In this document: one piece after another, positions 17,371 through 26,086 of the stretch
How the letters are laid out: each line of letters begins with the position of its first letter
How positions within the stretch are numbered: position 1 is the stretch's first letter
Assembly: GCF_000373585.1 (NCBI RefSeq)
Contig: NZ_KB891894.1
Span: 31,469-95,468, forward strand
Direction: 5' to 3'
Source of the DNA: Streptomyces sp. MspMP-M5
GTDB lineage: Bacteria; Actinomycetota; Actinomycetes; Streptomycetales; Streptomycetaceae
Length of the DNA stretch: 64,000 bases
The notes under the pieces: model-generated
What the model was told of the DNA's origin: nothing
Databases searched by the model: none
Seen by the model: only the letters and a program-made list of their open reading frames with translations
Position numbers and translations under genes: made by a program

Positions 17371-18072
17371 TTACCGCTGGTCACGGGCGTGTTCGTGCCC
17401 GCAGGTGCGAGGGTTCCGGTCCGCCCGTCGGTCCATCTCGATCGCCGGCCCGATGTGATCCAGGTACGACTCCGTCAACTCGCGGATCGCCTCCACGCTG
17501 CAGTCCTGCCCCTCGCCCCACACCTTCCCGGCCACCCGCAGCACCCCGCTGAACGCCGCCACCAGGACCCGAGGCCGCGGATCGGCGTCCACGTCCAGCC
17601 CCTCGCGCCGGGCGATCAACTGCGCGATCTGCTCCTCCAGTTCGGTGGACCGCCGCAGATGCGCGGCGACCAGCGCCGGGGTCGACTCGATCATCTGGAA
17701 CGTGCGCATGTGGAGATCCACCGGGATCACCGACGCGAGGGCGCTGCCGATCTCGTCCCAGGCCGCCATCACGGCGCGGCGCAGGGCGGTCAGCGGCGGC
17801 TCTGCCGCCGGCCGGGCGCGCAGCTCCTCCAGGAACCGCGCCTCCACCATGTCCTGGACGGCGAAGGCCACTTCCTGCTTGTTGGCGAAGTACCGGAAGA
17901 ACGTCCGCTGGGAGACGTCCACGGCCTCGGCGATCTCGTCGACCGTCGTCGTCTCGTAGCCGTGCTCGGTGAAGAGCTCCAGTGCCGCCCGGATGAGGGC
18001 GTCGCGGGTGCGCTGCTTCTTGCGTTCGCGCAGCCCGCCGGTGGGAGCCGTCTGCGGCGTCAAGCCCGCCAT
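17371..18072 (-). CDS. TetR family repressor of the adjacent exporter
   Basis: 233 aa. N-terminal TetR helix-turn-helix: TRDALIRAALELFTEHGYETTTVDEIAEAVDVSQRTFFRYFANKQEVAF at about 22-70. The C-terminal ligand domain has a run AAEPPLTALRRAVMAAWDEIG typical of the group that senses hydrophobic compounds. Divergent from the MFS exporter gene with 113 bp between starts containing inverted repeats, so repression of both genes and relief by exporter substrates is the likely mechanism. Ligand not predictable. Confidence 0.93.
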   Translation of the reverse strand: MAGLTPQTAPTGGLRERKKQRTRDALIRAALELFTEHGYETTTVDEIAEAVDVSQRTFFRYFANKQEVAFAVQDMVEARFLEELRARPAAEPPLTALRRAVMAAWDEIGSALASVIPVDLHMRTFQMIESTPALVAAHLRRSTELEEQIAQLIARREGLDVDADPRPRVLVAAFSGVLRVAGKVWGEGQDCSVEAIRELTESYLDHIGPAIEMDRRADRNPRTCGHEHARDQR

Positions 18073-18123
18073 CCTGCGCCGCCTTTCCCTGGTTCTCGCT
18101 GCTCAGGATACCTGTGAGCTAAA

Positions 18124-18178
18124 TGACAGTTACCGACTCATGAATTGTTTTGTCAACTGTCAGTGGCTGACATTAGCC
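18124..18178 (+). promoter_or_regulatory. Divergent promoter and probable TetR operators; leaderless MFS transcript
   Basis: TGACAGTT (18124-18131) and AACTGTCA (18155-18162) are exact inverted copies. A second dyad TGTCA-gtggc-TGACA is at 18158-18172. TTGTCA (18150-18155) and TTAGCC (18173-18178), 17 bp apart, would form a promoter overlapped by these repeats. The MFS ATG is only 8 nt after the -10 and has no ribosome site, which suggests a leaderless mRNA. Inference from sequence only. Confidence 0.6.
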
Positions 18179-18185
18179 TCGAATC

Positions 18186-19787
18186 ATGAGCTCTCAGACC
18201 CCGGTCGCCGACGTCGCACCGGAACTTCCCGTACCGGAGCCTCGCAAGGGGCTGCGGGGCCATCCGTGGCTAACTCTCTTCTCCGTCGCCATCGGCGTGA
18301 TGATGGTGGCGCTCGACGGCACGATCGTCGCCATCGCCAACCCGGCCATCAAGGACGATCTGGGCGCGTCCCTCGCGGACGTGCAGTGGATCACCAACGG
18401 CTACATGCTCGCCCTGGCCGTCTCGCTGATCACGGCCGGCAAGCTCGGTGACCGCTTCGGCCACCGCCAGACGTTCCTCATCGGCATCCTCGGCTTCGCC
18501 GCCGCCTCCGCCGCCATCGGCTTCTCCAGCCAGGTCGCGCTGGTCATCTTCTTCCGCGTGCTGCAGGGCCTGTTCGGCGCGCTGCTGATGCCCGCCGCGC
18601 TCGGCCTGCTGCGCGCCACCTTCCCCGCCGAGAAGCTGAACATGGCCATCGGCATCTGGGGCATGGTCATCGGCGCCTCCACCGCCGGCGGCCCGATAGT
18701 CGGCGGACTGCTGGTCGAGCACGTCAGCTGGCAGTCCGTGTTCTTCATCAACGTGCCGGTCGGCGTGCTGGCCCTCGCCCTCGGCCTGGTGATCCTCAAG
18801 GACCACCGTGCGCAGAACGCCCCCCGCTCCTTCGACATCCCCGGTATCGCGCTGCTGTCCGGCGCGATGTTCTGCCTCATCTGGCCGCTGATCAAGGCGT
18901 CGGAGTGGGGCTGGGGCTCCATGACGACCTGGGGCTTCCTGATCGGCGCGGTCGTCCTCTTCGGGCTCTTCGCCGTCCTGGAGACCAAGGTGCGCGAGCC
19001 GCTCATCCCGCTGCGGATGTTCCGCTCGGTGCCGCTGACCGCCGGCACGGTCCTGATGGTACTGATGGCCTTCGCCTTCATGGGCGGCCTGTTCTTCGTG
19101 ACGTTCTACCTCCAGAACGTCCACGGCATGTCCCCCGTCGACAGCGGACTGCACCTGCTCCCGCTGACCGGCATGATGATCGTCGGTTCGCCGCTGGCCG
19201 GCGCGCTGATCACCAAGTTCGGCCCGCGCATCCCGCTGGTCGGCGGCATGGTCGTCACCGCCGTCGCGATGTACGGCATGTCCGGGCTGGACGCCGGCAG
19301 CACCACCGGCCCGATGTCCGTCTGGTTCGCCCTGCTCGGCCTGGGCCTCGCGCCCGTCATGGTCGGCGCCACCGAGGTCATCGTGGGCAACGCCCCGCTG
19401 GAGCTCTCCGGTGTCGCCGGCGGTCTCCAGCAGGCCGCGATGCAGGTCGGCGGCAGCCTCGGCACCGCCGTGCTCGGCGCGGTGATGGCCTCCCGCGTCG
19501 ACAAGGACCTCCCGGGCAACTGGCAGGGCGCCGGCCTGCCTCCGCTGCAGCCCGCACAGCTGTCCCAGGCGTCCGACGCCGTCTCGGCGGGCATCGCGCC
19601 GGTGCCGAAGGGAACTCCGCCGGAGTTCGCCCAGAAGATCACCACCGTCGCCCACGACACCTTCGTCTCCGGCATGGGTCTGGCCTTCTCGGTCGCCTGC
19701 GGAGTGGCGGTGCTCGCCGCCGTCGTCGCGCTCTTCACCAAGCGCGGGGCGAACGCCGAGGCGGGCGCCGGCGTCGGCCACATCTGA
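18186..19787 (+). CDS. MFS multidrug exporter, DHA2 (14-helix) family
   Basis: 533 aa proton-coupled drug exporter. Fourteen hydrophobic segments can be placed. Motif A of the family appears as LITAGKLGDRFGHRQTFLIG (about 82-101) and motif C as GMVIGASTAGGPIVGGLLVEHVSW (about 159-182), the antiporter signature. VALDGTIVAIANPAIKDDLGASLADVQWITNGYML is the diagnostic first loop with motif D1. The C-terminal segment before helix 14 (GIAPVPKGTPPEFAQKI) is extracellular. Divergent TetR gene suggests substrate-induced expression. Ends at the terminator 19834-19876. Confidence 0.95.
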   Translation: MSSQTPVADVAPELPVPEPRKGLRGHPWLTLFSVAIGVMMVALDGTIVAIANPAIKDDLGASLADVQWITNGYMLALAVSLITAGKLGDRFGHRQTFLIGILGFAAASAAIGFSSQVALVIFFRVLQGLFGALLMPAALGLLRATFPAEKLNMAIGIWGMVIGASTAGGPIVGGLLVEHVSWQSVFFINVPVGVLALALGLVILKDHRAQNAPRSFDIPGIALLSGAMFCLIWPLIKASEWGWGSMTTWGFLIGAVVLFGLFAVLETKVREPLIPLRMFRSVPLTAGTVLMVLMAFAFMGGLFFVTFYLQNVHGMSPVDSGLHLLPLTGMMIVGSPLAGALITKFGPRIPLVGGMVVTAVAMYGMSGLDAGSTTGPMSVWFALLGLGLAPVMVGATEVIVGNAPLELSGVAGGLQQAAMQVGGSLGTAVLGAVMASRVDKDLPGNWQGAGLPPLQPAQLSQASDAVSAGIAPVPKGTPPEFAQKITTVAHDTFVSGMGLAFSVACGVAVLAAVVALFTKRGANAEAGAGVGHI

Positions 19788-19833
19788 CCGCCGCCGCACG
19801 GCAGTTCCGCGGCATCCACCGGCCCGTCCCAGC

Positions 19834-19876
19834 GGCGCGCGACCGGCCGAACCACCCCCTCGGCCGGTCGCGCGCC
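19834..19876 (+). terminator. Hairpin terminator of the MFS gene
   Basis: Perfect 17-bp inverted repeat, arms 19834-19850 and 19860-19876, loop 9 nt, 47 bp after the MFS stop codon; no U-tract. Confidence 0.85.
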
Positions 19877-20395
19877 GTCGCGCGTACGGGCCCGGCTCCG
19901 TTCCCGCGACGGGGGCGCGAGACCGGGCCCCGCAGCCGTCCGCAGCCGTCCGCAGCCGTTCGCGGCCGTCAACCCCCGCTCCGCCGCACCCCGCACCGGC
20001 AACCGCCGTACCCCAAGCGGCAGTTGGCCTCTCCTTTCGGCACGCTATCCCTCATCCGGGTAACGCCGACCGGGAACCGGACCGCAGGCTGTCGTCCTCC
20101 TGGACGGGAGGCCGGCCCAACTCCCCTTCCCCGCACGCGAAGAACGGTTTCCGCAAATCGCCCGCCGTCGCGCCCGGCACGTCAACTCCGCGTACCCGCC
20201 ACCCACTCACGACCTGCGGATCCGTCCCCATCCCCGATCCGGGTGGAGGAGCCGCCGGGGGCTTGGCGGAGGCACTCGCTCCGCCGCACGCTCGAACCCG
20301 AACCCGCCGCGGGCACCCACCCGCCGCGGACACGACCGCCGAGGCCCGCGCCCGCCGCGCGGCCCGCCACGGCACGACACGGGGGAGAGACTCCT
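19877..20395. other. Intergenic region with a 10-bp tandem repeat
   Basis: About 520 bp between the MFS terminator and the secreted inhibitor gene. It contains four tandem 10-mers at 19931-19970 (CGCAGCCGTC, with two variants). The reading frame open through it has no ribosome site or protein-like composition. A promoter for the inhibitor gene should lie here; AT-richer sequence near 20030-20060 is the only candidate and no hexamers are convincing. Confidence 0.5.
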
Positions 20396-20845
20396 ATGCG
20401 TATCCGCACCAACCACCCGACCCGCACCTGCCGCACCTCCCGGGCTTTCCGAGGGGCCGCACTGGCCACCGGACTCGCCGCCCTGGCCACGGCGTTGGTC
20501 ACACCGTCCGCCCTCGGCGCCCCGGCCGCCCGCGCGGCCACCGGAGGCCGCGCCCCGGCCGCCTCCGGCGACTGCTCGGCCGGCCAGCTGTGCCTCTGGC
20601 CGCGGACGGACTTCGGCGGCCGCCGGCAGACCTACGAACTGTCCGGCACCGACCTGGAGAGCTGTGTGACCCTCCCCAAGGGAATGACCGCCGCCTCGCT
20701 CGCCAACCGCACCGGCCGCCCGGTCACCACCTACCAGAGCGCCGTCTGCGCCGAGACCGGCGAGTTCGACACCTACCCGGGCGGCGGCAGCTGGGTGCCC
20801 CGTTCCCCGTATCAGGTAAGGGCGTTCAAGCTGTGGGAGCACTGA
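20396..20845 (+). CDS. Secreted peptidase inhibitor family I36 protein
   Basis: 149 aa from ATG preceded by GGGGGAGAG. A Sec signal peptide with an Arg-rich start, hydrophobic core (GAALATGLAALATALVTPSALG) and an AxA-type site (ARAAT) ends near residue 48. The mature 100 residues have four Cys and the aromatic/Gly pattern CLWPRTDFGGRRQTYEL...CVTLPKGMTAASLANRTGRPVTTYQSAVC...FKLWEH, a beta/gamma-crystallin-like fold shared with the Streptomyces metalloprotease inhibitor SMPI (family I36). Target protease unknown. It stands alone and is convergent with aceE across a strong terminator. Confidence 0.82.
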   Translation: MRIRTNHPTRTCRTSRAFRGAALATGLAALATALVTPSALGAPAARAATGGRAPAASGDCSAGQLCLWPRTDFGGRRQTYELSGTDLESCVTLPKGMTAASLANRTGRPVTTYQSAVCAETGEFDTYPGGGSWVPRSPYQVRAFKLWEH

Positions 20846-20870
20846 GCGGACGGCCCGCGGTGGACGCACC

Positions 20871-20909
20871 GCGCCCCCCGACCGGCGGGCTTCGCCGGTC
20901 GGGGGGCGC
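20871..20909. terminator. Bidirectional terminator between inhibitor gene and aceE
   Basis: Perfect 17-bp inverted repeat, arms 20871-20887 and 20893-20909 with a 5-nt loop, midway between two convergent stop codons. Confidence 0.9.
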
Positions 20910-20943
20910 GGGGGAGACGGTGCGGCGGACGGCCGCGGAGAGG

Positions 20944-23691
20944 TCAGGCGTCGCCGCCGGCCTCACCCGCGTCGGCGGCCGTCACGTCCAGGAGCTGGTA
21001 GCGGTCGATGGCCTGCTTGAGCAGCGAGCGGTCGACCTTGCCCTCCTTGGCCAGCTCGGTGAGGACGGCGAGCACGATCGACTGGGCGTCGATGTGGAAG
21101 AAGCGGCGGGCGGCGCCGCGGGTGTCCGCGAAGCCGAAGCCGTCGGCGCCCAGCGACTGGTAGGTGCCCGGCACCCAGCGCGCGATCTGGTCCGGGACGG
21201 ACCGCATCCAGTCCGAGACCGCGACCTTCGGGCCCTCGGCACCCTGGAGCTTCCGCGTCACGTACGGGACGCGCTGCTCCTCCTCCGGGTGGAGCAGGTT
21301 GTGCTCCTCGGTCTCCACGGCCTCGCGGCGCAGCTCGTTCCAGGAGGTCGCCGACCAGACGTCGGCCTTGACGTTCCACTCGTCCGCGAGGATCCGCTGG
21401 GCCTCGACGGCCCACGGCACCGCGACGCCCGAGGCGAGGATCTGGGCCCGGTGCTCGCCCTTCTCGCCGGGCGTGATCCGGTGCAGACCCTTGAGGATGC
21501 CCTCGACGTCGACGTCCGCCGGCTCCGCGGGGTGCACGATCGGCTCGTTGTAGACGGTCAGGTAGTAGAAGACGTCCTCGCCCGGCTTGCCGTCGGCGGT
21601 CTCGCCGTACATCCGCCGCAGACCGTCCTTGACGATGTGCGCGATCTCGTAGCCGTAGGCCGGGTCGTAGGCGACACAGGCCGGGTTGGTCGAGGCCAGC
21701 AGCTGGGAGTGGCCATCGGCGTGCTGCAGGCCCTCACCGGTCAGGGTGGTACGGCCGGCGGTCGCGCCGAGCACGAAGCCGCGCGAGAGCTGGTCGGCCA
21801 TCTGCCAGAACTGGTCGCCGGTCCGCTGGAAGCCGAACATCGAGTAGAAGACATAGACCGGGATCAGCGGCTCGCCGTGGGTGGCGTACGCCGAGCCCGC
21901 CGCGATCAGCGACGCGGTGCAGCCGGCCTCGGTGATGCCGTCGTGCAGCATCTGGCCGGTCGGCGACTCCTTGTACGCCAGCAGCAGCTCGCGGTCCACC
22001 GACTCGTAGCTCTGCCCCAGCGGGTTGTAGATCTTCGCCGACGGGAAGAACGCGTCCATGCCGAAGGTGCGGTACTCGTCCGGGGCGATCGGCACGAAGC
22101 GCTTGCCGATCTCCTTGTCCCGCATCAGGTCCTTCAGGATGCGGACGAACGCCATGGTCGTGGCGATCTTCTGCTGGCCGGAGCCCTTCTTGGCGGTGGC
22201 GTACGCCTTGTCGCCCGGCAGTGCGAGCGGCTTGGCACGCACGACACGCGTCGGCACATAGCCGCCCAGACCCTGGCGGCGGTCGTGCATGTACTGGATC
22301 TCCTCGGACTTGCGGCCCGGGTGGTAGTACGGCGGGAGGCCGTCCTCCAGGTCCTTGTCCGGGATGGGCAGGTGCAGCCGGTCGCGGAAGCGCTTGAGGT
22401 CCTCGACCGTCAGCTTCTTCATCTGGTGCGTGGCGTTGCGGCCCTCGAAGTTGGGGCCGAGCGTCCAGCCCTTGACCGTCTGGGCCAGGATCACGGTCGG
22501 CTGGCCCTTGTGGGCCTTGGCCGCCGCGTACGCCGCGAAGATCTTCCGGTGGTCGTGGCCGCCGCGACCCAGGTGCAGGATCTGGTCGTCGGTCATGTTC
22601 TCGACCATCGCGCGCAGTCGGTGGTCGTCACCGAAGAAGTGCTCGCGGATGTACGCGCCGGTCTCGGTGGCGTAGGTCTGGAACTGCCCGTCGGGGGTGG
22701 TGTTGAGCTTGTTGACCAGGATGCCGTCGCGGTCCTGCGCCAGCAGCGGGTCCCAGCTGCGGTCCCACACCAGCTTGATGACGTTCCAGCCGGCGCCGCG
22801 GAACTGCGACTCCAGCTCCTGCATGATCTTGCCGTTGCCGCGGACCGGGCCGTCCAGGCGCTGGAGGTTGCAGTTCACGACGAAGGTCAGGTTGTCCAGG
22901 CCCTCGCGCGCGGCGATGGACAGCTGGCCGAGCGACTCCGGTTCGTCCATCTCGCCGTCGCCGAGGAACGCCCAGACATGCGACTTGGAGGTGTCGGCGA
23001 TGCCGCGGGCCTCCATGTAGCGGTTCATCCGCGCCTGGTAGATCGCGCCGAGCGGGCCGAGGCCCATCGAGACGGTCGGGAACTCCCAGAAGTCCGGCAT
23101 CAGCCGCGGGTGCGGGTAGCTGGAGAGGCCCTCGGGGGCCTTGGACTTCTCCTGGCGGAAGGCGTCCAGCTGGCCCTCGGAGAGCCGGTCCAGGAGGTAC
23201 GCGCGGGCGTAGATGCCGGGGGAGGCGTGGCCCTGGAAGAAGACCTGGTCGCCGCCGTCGCCCTCGTCCTTGCCGCGGAAGAAGTGGTTGAAGCCCACGT
23301 CGTACAGCGAGGCGGAGGAGGCGAAGGTGGCGATGTGGCCGCCGACGCCGATGCCCGGGCGCTGGGCGCGGGAGACCATGACGGCGGCGTTCCACCGGGT
23401 CGCGTTGAGGACCTTGCGCTCGATCTCCTCGTTGCCGGGGAAGAACGGCTCGTCCTTGGTCGCGATGGTGTTGACGTAGTCCGTGCTGCGCATCTCGGGC
23501 ACGGCCACACGCCGTTCGCGGGCGCGCTCGATCAGGCGGAGCATGAGGTAGCGGGCACGTTCCCGGCCTCGCTCGTCGACGGCCGCGTCGAGCGAGTCGA
23601 GCCATTCCTGGGTCTCTTCGGGATCGAAGTCCGGGACCTGGCTGGGAAGGCCGCCAATGATGATCGGGTTTCGATCGGATCCGGAAGCCAC
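20944..23691 (-). CDS. aceE: Pyruvate dehydrogenase E1 component, homodimeric type
   Basis: Thiamine-diphosphate enzyme that decarboxylates pyruvate and acetylates the lipoyl E2 of the pyruvate dehydrogenase complex. 915 aa from GTG (VASGSDRNPIIIGG), placed by AAGGAA 6 nt upstream and by the family start; a longer in-frame ATG at 23805 adds basic, low-complexity residues and is rejected. The ThDP motif is GDGEMDEPES...NCNLQRLDGPVRGNG; the Mg-binding pair is D and N within it. WLDSLDAAVDERGRERARYLML at the start is typical of AceE. It is monocistronic; E2 and E3 are not in the window. Divergent from the DUF3052 gene. Confidence 0.97.
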   Translation of the reverse strand: MASGSDRNPIIIGGLPSQVPDFDPEETQEWLDSLDAAVDERGRERARYLMLRLIERARERRVAVPEMRSTDYVNTIATKDEPFFPGNEEIERKVLNATRWNAAVMVSRAQRPGIGVGGHIATFASSASLYDVGFNHFFRGKDEGDGGDQVFFQGHASPGIYARAYLLDRLSEGQLDAFRQEKSKAPEGLSSYPHPRLMPDFWEFPTVSMGLGPLGAIYQARMNRYMEARGIADTSKSHVWAFLGDGEMDEPESLGQLSIAAREGLDNLTFVVNCNLQRLDGPVRGNGKIMQELESQFRGAGWNVIKLVWDRSWDPLLAQDRDGILVNKLNTTPDGQFQTYATETGAYIREHFFGDDHRLRAMVENMTDDQILHLGRGGHDHRKIFAAYAAAKAHKGQPTVILAQTVKGWTLGPNFEGRNATHQMKKLTVEDLKRFRDRLHLPIPDKDLEDGLPPYYHPGRKSEEIQYMHDRRQGLGGYVPTRVVRAKPLALPGDKAYATAKKGSGQQKIATTMAFVRILKDLMRDKEIGKRFVPIAPDEYRTFGMDAFFPSAKIYNPLGQSYESVDRELLLAYKESPTGQMLHDGITEAGCTASLIAAGSAYATHGEPLIPVYVFYSMFGFQRTGDQFWQMADQLSRGFVLGATAGRTTLTGEGLQHADGHSQLLASTNPACVAYDPAYGYEIAHIVKDGLRRMYGETADGKPGEDVFYYLTVYNEPIVHPAEPADVDVEGILKGLHRITPGEKGEHRAQILASGVAVPWAVEAQRILADEWNVKADVWSATSWNELRREAVETEEHNLLHPEEEQRVPYVTRKLQGAEGPKVAVSDWMRSVPDQIARWVPGTYQSLGADGFGFADTRGAARRFFHIDAQSIVLAVLTELAKEGKVDRSLLKQAIDRYQLLDVTAADAGEAGGDA

Positions 23692-24208
23692 GCTGTTCCT
23701 TCGTGTTCGGTTCGTGTCGTGCTCTGCCTGCTGCTGCCGCCGTGCACGGGGACGAATGCTGTCTGTGCCTTGTGTCGCGCCGTCTTCCATCGTGTACCGA
23801 GCCACCGGGATACGTCACCTCTACCGATGGGTAACCACCCGCTGAGAGAGGGCGCGGAAAGGGCCGATTCCTGTGGTCGGCCAAATCGCAACCATACGCC
23901 CATCTCGAAAGGGGCCCGTGTGCGGCCGGGCCTTGCCCGGCGGTACGGGCGGGACGCTCCGATACCCTGCGCGGGGGCCATTCCTTCCCGGGTACCCCAT
24001 ATACCCGGCACAATGCTGTGGTGGGTATCACTTCATGGTGTCCTGGTGGGGGCCGGGCCGCAGTGGCAGGCCCGTCGATCGTCACCGTTTCGGCGGTCTC
24101 GATCGCCGGGTACTTGCGCGATCCGCCCGTCACGTGTGGACTACGCCCAATGCTCCGCGCACGCGCGGAGTCCCCGAGTACTTTCCGAAACATGACAGGA
24201 GGCAATCC
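23692..24208. other. Divergent control region between aceE and the DUF3052 gene
   Basis: 517 bp without a convincing gene. On the minus strand TTACCC and TATCCC, 16 bp apart (about 23810-23840), could be the aceE promoter. On the plus strand an imperfect dyad with ATACCC (24001-24006) and GGGTAT (24023-24028) arms lies upstream of the DUF3052 gene, whose ribosome site AGGAGG is at 24197-24202. Regulators of aceE cannot be named from the sequence. Confidence 0.4.
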
Positions 24209-24631
24209 GTGAGCGCGACCGCGGACCACGCGGAGGAGCGGACCAACCCTGCGACCAAGCTGGGGTTCGAGCCCGGACAGGTGGTCCAGGAGATCGGCTA
24301 CGACGACGACGTCGAGCAGGAGCTCCGCGAAGGCATCGAGGCCATCATCGGCCAGGAACTCGAGGACGAGGACTACGACGACGTCGCCGATGTCGTCGTC
24401 CTGTGGTTCCGAGACGACGACGGTGATCTCACGGACGCGCTGGTGGACGCCATCGGTCTGATCGACGAAGGCGGCCAGATCTGGCTGCTGACGCCCAAGA
24501 CGGGCCGCGACGGCTACATCGAGCCGAGCGACATCAACGAGGCCGCACAGACCGCGGGTCTGTCCCAGACCCGGAGCATCAACGCAGGCAAGGACTGGAC
24601 CGGCAGCCGGCTGATCTCGCCCAAGCGCTGA
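24209..24631 (+). CDS. DUF3052 family protein
   Basis: 140 aa, very acidic, from GTG with AGGAGG 6 nt upstream. The sequence VVQEIGYDDDVEQELREGIEAIIGQELEDEDYDDVADVVVLWFRDDDGDLTDALVDAIGLI followed by GQIWLLTPKTGRDGYIEPSDINEAAQTAGLSQTRS is the DUF3052 pattern, conserved through actinobacteria next to aceE and the AhpE-like peroxiredoxin. No catalytic residues known. The fold predicted for the family resembles a small alpha/beta domain. Function unknown; conservation of its position next to aceE suggests a link to central metabolism or its redox state, which is inference. Confidence 0.9.
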   Translation: MSATADHAEERTNPATKLGFEPGQVVQEIGYDDDVEQELREGIEAIIGQELEDEDYDDVADVVVLWFRDDDGDLTDALVDAIGLIDEGGQIWLLTPKTGRDGYIEPSDINEAAQTAGLSQTRSINAGKDWTGSRLISPKR

Positions 24632-24655
24632 CCGGCCGCGCCACCTCACGTCCTC

Positions 24656-24694
24656 GCCGAGCCCCTCCCGGATCCGCTCCGGGAGGGGCTCGGC
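24656..24694 (+). terminator. Hairpin terminator after the DUF3052 gene
   Basis: 16-bp perfect inverted repeat, arms 24656-24671 and 24679-24694, loop 7 nt. It separates the DUF3052 gene from the peroxiredoxin gene. Confidence 0.85.
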
Positions 24695-24761
24695 GCAGTT
24701 GAGGCGCGGGCGCGTAGGGTGGTCGCGTCCAGTTGAGAGTGACGCGGAAGGACCCAGTCCC

Positions 24762-25220
24762 ATGGCGATCGAGGTCGGCACCAAGGCTCCGGATTTCGAG
24801 CTGAAGAACCAGCACGGCGAGCTGGTGAAGCTCTCCGACTTCCGCGGCGAGAAGAACGTCGTGGTGCTCTTCTATCCCTTCGCCTTCACCGGCGTGTGCA
24901 CCGGTGAGCTCTGCGCCCTCCGCGACGAGCTGCCGAAGTTCGTCAACGACGACGTGCAGCTGCTCGCGGTCTCCAACGACTCGCCGTTCTCGCTGCGGGT
25001 CTTCGCCGAGCAGGAGGGCCTGGAGTACCCGCTGCTGTCGGACTTCTGGCCGCACGGCGAGGTCTCCCGGGCGTACGGCGTCTTCGACGAGGAGAAGGGC
25101 TGCGCGGTCCGCGGCACCTTCGTCATCGACAAGGAGGGCGTGGTGCGCTGGACGGTCGTCAACGGCCTGCCCGACGCCCGCGACCTCAACGACTACGTCA
25201 AGGCGCTCGAAGCCCTCTGA
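24762..25220 (+). CDS. AhpE-type peroxiredoxin
   Basis: 152 aa thiol peroxidase reducing H2O2, organic peroxides or peroxynitrite. The peroxidatic Cys46 lies in PFAFTGVCTGELCALRDEL, the exact AhpE context (mycobacterial AhpE is a 1-Cys enzyme). A second Cys, Cys51, is five residues on, and Cys near GCAVRGTF (about 110) is a third; whether either resolves the sulfenate is unclear. LLSDFWPHGEVSRAYGVF matches AhpE strongly. ATG start with GGAAGGAC about 9 nt upstream. Located between DUF3052 and the terD locus; likely part of oxidative stress defence. Confidence 0.95.
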   Translation: MAIEVGTKAPDFELKNQHGELVKLSDFRGEKNVVVLFYPFAFTGVCTGELCALRDELPKFVNDDVQLLAVSNDSPFSLRVFAEQEGLEYPLLSDFWPHGEVSRAYGVFDEEKGCAVRGTFVIDKEGVVRWTVVNGLPDARDLNDYVKALEAL

Positions 25221-25302
25221 TCCCGCTGCCCCCTCCGGTCGCGGCGTGCGCGGCGGCCGATCGGACATCCGACGGGATCCGTGTGCGATATCTGCATGCG
25301 GC

Positions 25303-25335
25303 GGGAACCGGTCACTAGGATCAAATCGTTGATCC
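25303..25335 (+). promoter_or_regulatory. Candidate terD promoter with 7-bp-arm dyad
   Basis: GGATCAAATCGTTGATCC (25318-25335) is an inverted repeat with perfect 7-bp arms. GGGAAC (25303-25308) and GTTG (25328-25331), 19 nt apart, resemble an ECF-type promoter (sigma-R prefers GGGAAT-N18-GTT, so this is an imperfect match). The dyad overlaps the -10, suggesting repression. The terD GTG is 61 nt downstream. Confidence 0.45.
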
Positions 25336-25395
25336 GATGCCATGCACGATGGGGGCGCAGATCTTGACGTACCCCTCGAATCTACGGGAGGACTC

Positions 25396-25971
25396 GTGGG
25401 AGTCAGCCTCAGCAAGGGCGGCAACGTCTCGCTGACGAAGGAAGCCCCCAACCTGACCGCCGTCCTCGTCGGTCTGGGCTGGGACGCCCGCACCACCACC
25501 GGTACGGACTTCGACCTGGACGCCAGCGCCCTGCTGACGAACGACCAGGGCAAGGTCGCCAACGACCAGAACTTCGTGTTCTTCAACAACCTCAAGAGCC
25601 CCTGCGGTTCGGTGGAGCACACCGGCGACAACCTCACCGGTGAGGGCGAGGGCGACGACGAGGCCATCAAGGTGAACCTCGCCGGTGTCCCCGCCGACGT
25701 CCACAAGATCGTGTTCCCGGTGTCGATCTACGACGCCGAGACCCGCCAGCAGAGCTTCGGCCAGGTCCGCAACGCCTACATCCGCGTGGTCAACCAGGCC
25801 GACGGCACGGAGCTGGCGCGCTACGACCTCAGCGAGGACGCCTCGACCGAGACCGCCATGGTCTTCGGCGAGCTGTACCGCAACGGCGCGGAGTGGAAGT
25901 TCCGCGCCATCGGCCAGGGCTACGCCTCGGGCCTGCGCGGTATCGCGCAGGACTTCGGGGTCAACGTCTGA
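25396..25971 (+). CDS. terD: TerD family stress protein
   Basis: 191 aa from GTG with GGGAGGA upstream. Full-length TerD: GVSLSKGGNVSLTKEAPNLTAVLVGLGWDARTTTG, then the Ca-binding acidic loops DFDLDASALL and HTGDNLTGEGEGDDE, and C-terminal FGELYRNGAEWKFRAIGQGYASGLRGIAQDFGVNV. TerD proteins are cytosolic beta-sandwich Ca2+-binding proteins tied to tellurite/oxidative stress resistance and, in Streptomyces, to development. First gene of a tandem pair; the second starts 115 bp downstream. Tellurite itself is unlikely to be the natural signal. Confidence 0.95.
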   Translation: MGVSLSKGGNVSLTKEAPNLTAVLVGLGWDARTTTGTDFDLDASALLTNDQGKVANDQNFVFFNNLKSPCGSVEHTGDNLTGEGEGDDEAIKVNLAGVPADVHKIVFPVSIYDAETRQQSFGQVRNAYIRVVNQADGTELARYDLSEDASTETAMVFGELYRNGAEWKFRAIGQGYASGLRGIAQDFGVNV

Positions 25972-26086
25972 CCGCACGGCGACCGCGCCCCGGCGCCGTA
26001 CGCCCCGTCCGGGGAGTGCGGCGCCGGGCGCGTTTCCGGGGCGCGCGAGGCGTCCCGCACCGACACCGGGGAGGAATACGAACACC

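Noticed and set aside
20263..24195. 1310-codon plus-strand frame opposite aceE
   Set aside because: Antisense shadow of aceE, starts inside the I36 gene in another frame, no protein-like features.
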